From assembly GCF_035083965.1 (NCBI RefSeq), contig NC_089724.1:8534501-8598500 (forward strand): DNA of 64,000 nucleotides. The letters are read 5' to 3'. The stretch comes from Branchiostoma lanceolatum. Its lineage: Eukaryota; Chordata; Leptocardii; Amphioxiformes; Branchiostomatidae. Every line of letters begins with the position of its first letter. Position 1 is the stretch's first letter. A program made the position numbers and the translations under genes. Below the pieces are notes generated by a model. It was not told the origin of the DNA. It searched no databases and worked only from the letters and a program-made list of their open reading frames with translations. Below, piece by piece: positions 56,360 to 64,000 of this stretch.

Positions 56360-59300
56360 CTACTTTCTCTGTTTGCCCTTTGACCTGGGTTGTTTACGTT
56401 TCTCTTCTTCTGCAGCCTTGCGTAACTCGTCGGCGTCCTCCTGTATGGCCAAACGGGCACTGCAGGGAGACATATAGAATCATGGTTATAGTAGTCATGG
56501 GCAACATTTTACATCTATGACTATGAGTGATCAATACATAATTTGAATATCATCATGAATATAAGAAAAATACATGATTTTAGCCTGTACAACTCTACTT
56601 GGAGTGTCCGGAATACATAATACATAATACACTTGAGTGGCTTGAGCCATTTATGGACTGATTTGCAGGAAAAGAAAGAAAGACAGCTAAAACTGCAATT
56701 CCATAAGACTTAGTTTGTTTCCTTTGCACCCCGGTAAATTGCCCAATGGCGTAAACACACCAGGTTTGTAATGAACAGTACAAGCTGCATATCTGGACAG
56801 ATTCATATGATCCACTCACACTGGGAAGGACCCCTACTCTTTTCGATAAGTGTGGAGGGTTCTTTTACGTGTTCGGGGTGTGGCTCTCCTCAAACACGTC
56901 CTATCCGAGGAACGAGCTCGTGTAAAGTGCCTTTTCCAATGGCACAATGTCAATGGGACAAGTCAGGGGATCCCAGATTCGAACCCAGGACCTCTGGGTT
57001 CAAAACCCCGCCAATGCACCATCAAAGAGGTCATTCGGATTTTCATCTGAAGTGAATACTGACTGTTGGCCATGTGCACTGTATCCATATGATATCCAGT
57101 CCTATGTTGCCCCAACTAGAATACACCAATAACAACTCTGAAAGTTTAGAACACAGAAAACAAGAGTGGTCTGACCTCCTGGCCTCTTCCTGCATGACTT
57201 GTCTGAAGTTTGACTCCATGCTTGCAATCTCACGGTCGCTCTCGTAACGGTACCTGAACATGGTGACAAGGGTATAGAGGAGCAAAGTAAGTATATAGAG
57301 AATACTACATGGTGTATTCCGCATCACCCGAGGTACCAACCTGGCTTGCGGGAGGGCTGATGCAGATCTAGAATACAACTTCTTTTTAAGTTGTAGCCAT
57401 CTGAGAACACAGACATTTCATTGCAAAATGCAAAACAAATTTGTGTTCTCAGAGTGAGAATTCCAACGTCTGAATCCTGTTTCAAATTTTCCACAGCGGA
57501 GCATGCCACACACACAAAGCGCATTGTAACTAATCTATATATAAGGAGAAATTCAAACTCTACAACTGGATAAAAATTCGGAGATTTATTTCCGGACGTT
57601 TCGAGTGACATCCATCACTCTTCTTCAGCGTCACTAAAGGGAACTAGCAGAACGAACCAGTACTTATATACAATAACTAGAAAAAACGGATTTTACATGG
57701 CAAATCACAGTCATGCATAAGCGACATTGTAATGTAAAATAAGTTCGGAAGATTCCTATGGTAAGACCAGTATATAAGTACTGGTTCGTTGTGCTAGTTC
57801 CCTTTAGTGACGCTGAAGAAGAGTGATGGATGTCACTCGAAACGTCCGGAAATAAATCTCCGAATTTTTATCCAGTTGTAGAGTTTGAATTTCTCCTTAT
57901 ATATTGTTTACCTGGATGTCTACCCTTCACAAACGTAACTAATCTATAGAAACCTGTGTGATAAAAATAGAGCTTGTGCATGGGATACTGTAAAATACAA
58001 TTATCGAATGTTATCAAGGCCAAGATCATCAAGACACAGATCATAACATGTAAATACAAATATGCACTACTACAAAGCCAATAGATCTGAAGTAGAATTT
58101 TGTACAGGACTTACTTTCTCTTGTCGTATCCAAAGATCTCCCGGATGTACTTGGAATAGTCCACATCCTCGTTTGAGTCGTCAATGAAGTCATCCGACTC
58201 CTCTTCAGAGTCGTCGTATCTTCTCTTCATCCCTGTGGTGACGGGGTTATACGGGATCATGTGAGAAGGATTGATAAGATTTTAACTGGCTTATATACAA
58301 AACACTTTACTGAGAGTTGACCAGGGCTCATCCCTCTATTCCGGGATGGAAACTTGGTTGTAGGGATGGACAGAAATTTCACTGTTTGTCCCTGTGGAAT
58401 GGGTGTAGCCGTGTACAGAAAAAATCTGATCTTCATCACAGGAAACCTAATTTTGCCTTTTCCAGCAGGCTGCTTCAATTTTAAAAATGTGCTTACGAAA
58501 ACGTGGGAAATAGCATTTCGGAGGGTTGGAATATCCTTCATGTCCCAGGGGAGTATGCCCCCAGACCCCCCTTAGTTTTGTGAGTGAAATTGACACTCAC
58601 CCAGGGCCAAGGGTACTTTTACCTTGAATCATCAATGTCATTAATACAAAGTGAGACAATTTACAGCTGAAGACAGCCCTAGACTACTTTCTTTAAAAGC
58701 AAAAATCAAGAGAAATATGCATGACTGTATATTGTTCATATGTTACCTCTCCTCATGTCTTCATACCCTCTCCTTGGCGGAGGTTGTCGTGGCGGGCCCG
58801 TGGTCAGACGAGACGGGAGGCTTTCCACCACCAGAGTGCACTTGGGTTTGGAGGCACTTCCTGACACTGACACTGACCTTGACGTTGAGTCTTGTACCTC
58901 GCCTCTCCTGTTGTTGGGATGTACCACTTGTTTTGAGGAGGTAACAGACTTGTTTGTGCCATTGTGTGTAGACGAGCTTGGTCTCTTTGAAGCGTCACCT
59001 TTGCTTGTGCTGCTAGATTTATGTGTATCATTGGACGATTTTGACCCTGAGCCCCTTGATTTATCATTCTGATGTCTTGATTTTGATTTTGCACTAGAGC
59101 TGCCTGGTTCTGACCCTTTGGTGTCTAGATAGCGCCCTTTACTGTGGTACACATATCTGGGTTCTTCTTTTTCTACTTCTTCTACTTCATCATCGGAATC
59201 TGCTCCAAACAATTCCTCATGGATTTTTGGCAAGGGCACTGGTTCATCTTTCTTCTTCTCTGCCATCTTCATAAGATCTTGGAAGCTCATTGGTTTAGAT

Positions 59301-62180
59301 GGAGGAGGAGGGGCCTTCTTCTTTGGAATCGGCCTATCAGGCGGTCTTTTAAAATCAGTCCGTTTCTTTTCTACATCTTCTCTTGGTGTCTTTAATTTTG
59401 ATACCTTCTGCATGAATTGCATATGTTTGGCTTTATGTTCTTTGCTTTCGTACTTTTCTTCCTTTGTCTTTTTATCCTGAGGTTTTTCTGTTTTAGATGA
59501 GGTATTTGCAGAAGCCAAGCTCTTTACAATGTCCGTCTTTTTCCTTTTCTTATTTAGCACGTCTTGAGCCTCATCCATTCTCTTCTTGGCTTCAGTAGCT
59601 GAAAGTTAGAAGTACAAATGTACACGTCAGGAAAATGTTGCATAACAAAATGTGATGTTAACTGGCCTATATCTAAAATACCTACCTAGTACTCTAAAAA
59701 GAAATAATAGGAGTTGACCAGGGATATCTCCAGGACCTATTCCTCTATCCCGGAATGGAAACTTGCTACCCACTATCTCCTAACGCACGCCCGAACCTTA
59801 CGCGCCAGGGCTCGAAATAGTGGGTGCACTAGTGCACCTAGATATTTTTGTAGGCTATAAGTTAAAGGTACTATAGTACACTAGTTAACAGTATCAGAAA
59901 AAGCAAAATAACCCTTTGTTGCACTTTCTTTGATGCACTACTTGTCTGAAAATTGGAGGCCATAGAATTACAGATTGGAGTTCTTAATTATAAGAGCATT
60001 AAACTGTAATTAAGTTTTGCTTTTTGCTTTTATTTTATGTGGAGCACCCAAATTTCTTTCTGTGCACCTAATTCTCTTGGTAGGGTGCACCAGTTCACCT
60101 ACAAAAATGGATTTTCAGCCCTGCGCGCCTTACCATCCTGCCAGCCCCTGCAATCCAACCCTCCTCCACTATCCACTATCCAGGGTATACTGTAAATGCA
60201 ATTAAGTTCACAGGGATTTAATTTCACCTTAAATATTGGGGAGAAATTGGCATGTTCGCGGCGGTTTTAAATTCGCGTTTGAACCAACAATAGCGCTATA
60301 GTCACATAATGGAAACACTGGTGGCTTTACAGACAGCCAGTCAGACACCAAGATAGTTGCGTGTTCACCATAACAGGTGCCTTATAATACTGTACAAGGT
60401 ACATGTACATTAAAAGTTAAAATCCTCCCACACCATAATTGATGTATAGGGCGGTGCCCATCTCCGTTTCATAGCCCTGGGGCCACACTGTGGTGCAATC
60501 ACTGCAGCAGGGGGCTAGTCCACTGGCAGTGTAGTGTGTTTAACTTCCATACTGTTTCATAAGTATGTACCATTTTTATAAAGTCTTTGGTATGACTTAA
60601 TGCGCCTCTTGTCCAGAGGTGCCCTACGTGGGGCTTGAACCCCAGACCTTCTGGTCCAAGTAATTTGAACCAGATGTGGCAGAGTAGCAGAGGCGCAGAC
60701 CACTACACCACATTACACAGTGCTTAAACAAGGGGGTACTAACAGTTCACTGCGAAAACCACAAACATAAAACCACCGCAAATATTTTTGCATTTACTAC
60801 TTATTTGCTTGTGTAAGACTTAAGAGCAGTTTGAAACATTACCACGTTTTTTCTCCTCCTCATGTTTCTTCTCCATGAGTGCCCTGATGGCAGCGGACTG
60901 GACAGACTTCGGTTTGGGCTTTACAATCTTCTTTGCAGGTTTGGCAGCAGTGCTGTACCTCTTTGTTGTGGACAGCTATAAATAACAATATAGAAAATTA
61001 TATCAATGAATGAATTGATTAGTTAAAGAATGAATAAAAGAACTTTAATGTACATTCATGCTCTTACAAGCTAAGTATAGGTCATAGTGATAAAGCAGAA
61101 GTATAAAATATAAATACAGTGATACTAAAATATTACTACACCTACATACTGCTATAACACGTACGTACAGGTAGGTTCAATTTCGTCTCGCTTCTTTAGA
61201 CAGTTGTAGATGTATGAACATATGGAGCCTGTAATACATGGTTTGTCTAGTTCCATAAGGCATACAATTTTTTCTGTGATATTTAAACATCGTAAACTAG
61301 GAAACTTATCTTGTATACAATTATTAGAGAGTTTTTTTTTCATTGTGCAATTTGTTGTATAGTGTACAATCAATAAGAATGTGCTAGCATGATTAAATCT
61401 ATACATGACTGTAAGATGTAAATGTCTCAAGTGACAATCTTAATAGTGACATTTGAAACAAAGGAAGTTAGAGATCAATTTTCTTTTTGTATCACTTTAT
61501 CTTTATACTACTACTAGTAGTGCTACTTGTAATACATGCATGAAACAAGCATGTTTGAACACTAGAGAAGCGTGACAATTTAGTGTTCAATTCTGGAAAC
61601 AGTTTCATATTTCTCCACACTCCCAGGTCTCATCATCAGCTGAAATTTGCATACATATCAGACAGTCTGAATAAGGCCCTGCCAGTTTGCTTACCACATC
61701 ATTATGCATACCTACATGTACTTTGCACTAAGAAATTTTCATTGACATTAGCACCTTTTTCTAAAACGTTTGTCATATACTTATCTTTGATCCCTTTGAT
61801 CAAAGGTAAGTGCCAATCTAAGTACAGAAGGAGGCTACAAATATGGGAAAGGAGACAAGCATATGGTAGGCAACATTATTTATCATACAAAGAAAATCAC
61901 TCTTAATATAATTCTTATGCCTTTGATTTTGAAGTTACGCCAAGTAGTGAAGAAATGAAGAATGCTGTACTCGGCTTTAAAATCACAGCCACAGAGAAGG
62001 AAGTATCAGTTACGTTTGCTGATCAAACAGCAAAACCGGATGCTAACATATGTATGATCGATCATTTGGTGCCCCCCTCCCCAAAAAATTCTTCTCAGAC
62101 AATATCCAAACATTTCTCACCTCTTTCTCGGCATTCTTCTGCTTCTGGGCAGCGATATTTAGTAGGTCTTCGAAGTTCAT
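56360..62180 (-). CDS. SPTY2D1: SPT2 chromatin protein (histone H3-H4 chaperone), 446 aa
   Basis: Nuclear chaperone that binds H3-H4 during transcription and replication. Six exons: 62180-62121, 60975-60843, 59598-58747, 58232-58115, 57253-57176, 56459-56360; GT-AG borders; total 1341 nt. The N-terminus MNFEDLLNIAAQKQKNAEKE and the next block (STTKRYS, KSVQSAAIRALMEKK) match the family. A middle motif PMSFQDLMKMAEKK corresponds to the conserved MNFxDLLxxAE segment. It is followed by a Ser/Lys-rich disordered region (about 210-320). The C-terminal histone-binding region (about 349-446) carries DDFIDD, YSKYIREIFGYDKRK, YRYESDREIASMESNFRQVM and a basic tail. It is shorter than human SPTY2D1 (685 aa), mainly in the disordered middle. 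Confidence 0.95.
56840..57035 (-). mobile_element. tRNA-derived SINE, antisense orientation
   Basis: On -, a B box GGTTCGAATCT (56985-56975) precedes the conserved centre (TTGGAAAAGGCACTTTACAC) and a tail with CTCGGATAGGACGTG, GAGGAGAGCCACACC and CCCTCCACACTTAT. The tail is shared with 41800-42000. It lies in SPT2 intron 5. Confidence 0.72.
57540..57934. mobile_element. large foldback element flanked by a 14 bp direct repeat
   Basis: Arms at 57538-57671 and 57771-57905 (about 134 bp each) are complementary with about one mismatch (TATAAGGAGAAATTCAAACT, GGACGTTTCGAGTGACATCC). The 14-mer GTAACTAATCTATA flanks the element (57526-57539 and 57935-57948). The right end extends by about 30 bases including TTACCTGGATGTCTAC, the terminal box of the family at 8815-8955, which the left end lacks. 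SPT2 intron 4. Confidence 0.85.
58318..58685. repeat. dispersed repeat, CAGGGCTCATCCC/GACAGCCCTAG
   Basis: Starts near GACCAGGGCTCATCCC and ends near GAAGACAGCCCTAG. It contains CGGGATGGAAACTTG and GGACAGAAATTTCACTG. Related to 12646-12840, 21440-21565 and a fragment at 59714-59770. SPT2 intron 3. Confidence 0.5.
59806..60123. mobile_element. non-coding element with CAGGGCTCGAAAT ends, copy 2
   Basis: Starts CAGGGCTCGAAAT and ends ATTTTCAGCCCTG. It is flanked on both sides by CGCGC (59801-59805, 60124-60128), a possible short target duplication. Related to 19625-20019. SPT2 intron 2. Confidence 0.6.
60405..60722 (-). mobile_element. tRNA-derived SINE, second family
   Basis: On -, an A box TGGTGTAGTGG (60710-60700) and a B box GGTTCAAGCCC (60641-60631) define the tRNA-like head. 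The downstream part, about 60540 to 60410, recurs at 11614-11755. The head has an inserted stretch between its two boxes and is not a functional tRNA gene. SPT2 intron 2. Confidence 0.7.
61010..61440 (-). mobile_element. truncated LINE fragment, same family as 44918-48290
   Basis: The - frame reads STFLLIVHYTTNC and then ITEKIVCLMELDKPCITGSI, CSYIYNCLKKRDEIEP. This matches the C-terminal end of the LINE at 45064-48249 ([31 protein letters not shown]). The non-coding 3' end, with ACAAGCTAAGTATAGGTCAT, is also shared. Only the last few hundred bases remain. SPT2 intron 1. Confidence 0.85.
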
Positions 62181-64000
62181 GGTTTCTTCAGTTGTATAGT
62201 TCTTGTTTGATGATCAAAAGAAAGAGAAATTTCGAGAAAAATAGCAACAATTTGGAAGAGGAACGTGAGTTTCTAATTCTACTTTCCCGTCGCCATCTTG
62301 GGGAACCAGCTGACGCGTGATGACGCAACTAGGACCGGAATAGCTCATAAGCGACACCTAGCGACAATTATCCGCGTACAACTGATGTTTTTTTTTTGCC
62401 TACAGTAATCTGGCATAACTCCCATATCGGAGACTCTCTGATGGTGTAGAAGTTTCTGAGAACTTTCTGAGTTATCAGAACTCACTTCTGATTGGACAGA
62501 AGCGCTACGACGTATGGAAGTGGCGGAAAATCCTTGCAGCGCAAAATGACTGCACCTCTCCTCTTGGACCAGACAGACCAAGTCCTTGCATTCCAAATGT
62601 TGCTGATTTAACTTCCTTCCTGCACAGGATTAATAGAGTGGGTTAGCCAGTGTACCTTTTCGGTTTTATTGGTATGGATACCTTGGTCGGGACATAATGT
62701 TATATATACGTAACGTTACGTACAAACTGATTTAAAAAAAATTTATTTTCTTATAACTGCAGACAATTCAGGTAGATATCAAGATTTTCCAACATACATT
62801 TGTAGCTTTGATCATTATGCACATGGAAAACATAGTTATATTGCAGTGTTATGTACCAAAGTGCTGGAATTTCTCTTAGAAAAAATAACATTAGGGGCAA
62901 TAGAATTTGATGACGTCATCCATATGGTCCAAAAAGTCGTATTTAGAATCTTTTCATGCCAAGCTATCAATATTTAGTACAACTTCATTATTGAGATAAC
63001 AATGAGAAGTCAAAATGCAAATTTAGCCAGGGTACAAACCTTAAAAGAGTGAGACGAAATTCAAGATACAACGTCAATTTTTCTTGTAGTTTTCTCCGAG
63101 ATAATATTCTACTGATGACGTAAGGCAGCGATGGAATGAAAGACAGAACGTCTAACGTTACCTGTATGACGATGGGTCCTGTTGAACAGTACTTTACCAT
63201 GGTAAGTTTATTGTAACTTGCTCTAACACATACCTTGATTTAGGGTAGCTTCTGGAAAAATATTTGGTCGAAACAAGGACGAAACAATGGTTGATGCAGT
63301 CGCCAGGTGGCGCTAATCTTCTTTTACTACAAAAGACAAGTGAGCCATCTTACGGCAGTACTGACAAGCGCCAACTGATGGCGCTCGTCATATGGTGTGA
63401 CTTTAATGTAATTTGAATACGTATGAATGGAGAGCAGGGCTTGTCTTACCTTTCCTTTGTTTGTCATCCACTACATACATGTACCCAAATCTTAACATAT
63501 TTCTCACGCTTTAGCTGGTGCTTATAACTTCTTAGCAATGGGTACTTCATTTTACAACTTCGTTGATAAAAAATTTAGACCTGCCATTTTCGTCCCCAGG
63601 CCCATTGATTCCCGGGTTCACCTGTATTCAGGAACTGTGTGTACCCCGTCCCAACAAACCGCCAATCAAATGACGCTGTTGTTTATAGTGTGCCATGTGT
63701 CATTGAGAAGGGAACGTAGGATTGCAGCATACATCAGCGACAACTGGCACAGTACAGTACCCGCTCAGACATTGCCTAACCTATAGCCTTTTCTCTCACG
63801 TTACTGACTAGGACTGTTGTCGACAGTACGGTGTGGCGCCCGCCCACACGCATTCATTTTTGGACAGGAATGACCAGCGTCCGATCTTAGTTATTTTTCT
63901 TCCTTGACGTTTATTGCCGTTTTCTACACCAAGTATAAGTTACAGTAAAGGCGGGAGGACTAGAATTTACTTCCCAAGGTGGTGTGGACGTAGAAGAAGG
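62181..64000. other. SPT2 upstream flank, no gene supported
   Basis: This stretch contains the SPT2 promoter and unannotated DNA. Short frames near 62345-62596 and 63538-63786 lack splice logic, motifs and family resemblance. A GC-richer segment at 63580-63860 could be a first exon or promoter of a gene beyond the window, but nothing shows this directly. Confidence 0.4.

Noticed and set aside
62955-63200. Possible exon or gene near the right edge
   Set aside because: Short frames on both strands without motif or consistent splice sites.
1-64000. CRISPR arrays, rRNA genes, operons and bacterial signals
   Set aside because: The window is eukaryotic, with spliced genes. The direct repeats present are satellites and minisatellites with repeat units and no unique spacers.

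Overview
The window is invertebrate genomic DNA, most likely from a lancelet (Branchiostoma). The protein-coding exons are short, GC-rich and chordate-like. Introns and spacers are AT-rich and packed with small foldback elements, tRNA-derived SINEs and microsatellites. The species call is inference from these features; no database was available.

Layout from left to right. (1) A four-exon globin gene lies on + (375-2902). (2) A repeat-filled spacer of about 5 kb follows. (3) A small secreted helical protein gene A lies on + (8025-9145). (4) FNBP4 (formin-binding protein 4, two WW domains) lies on - with 17 exons (23739 down to 10610, 969 aa). (5) Head to head with it, 523 bp away, RIC8 (the Galpha chaperone and exchange factor) runs on + in 16 exons (24263-50217, 543 aa). 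(6) A second small secreted helical protein gene B lies on - (53741 down to 52926) and shares the exon plan and a sequence motif with gene A. (7) SPT2/SPTY2D1 (an H3-H4 histone chaperone) lies on - in six exons (62180 down to 56360, 446 aa). All exon chains were joined by hand: every junction has GT-AG borders and keeps frame, and each total is a multiple of three. The last 1.8 kb holds no gene I can support.

The most striking structure is in RIC8 intron 2 (24680-37392). Almost all of it is one apparent 12.1 kb composite foldback element (25018-37105). It has inverted termini beside TA dinucleotides, subterminal GCCGTC-rich DNA and three pairs of inverted segments in nested order. At its core are two opposed tandem arrays of a roughly 100 bp monomer, about 29 and 16 copies, and every monomer carries its own small palindrome. 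The right arm also holds a broken two-exon gene with a CRLCG zinc-type motif. RIC8 intron 12 contains a 5'-truncated LINE with a long open reading frame, and a shorter copy of the same family sits in SPT2 intron 2.

The three housekeeping genes do not form a pathway. FNBP4 acts in formin and nuclear WW-domain interactions, RIC8 in G-protein folding and signalling, and SPT2 in chromatin. FNBP4 and RIC8 probably share a bidirectional promoter with two opposed CCAAT boxes. The two secreted proteins look like an uncharacterised paralogous family.
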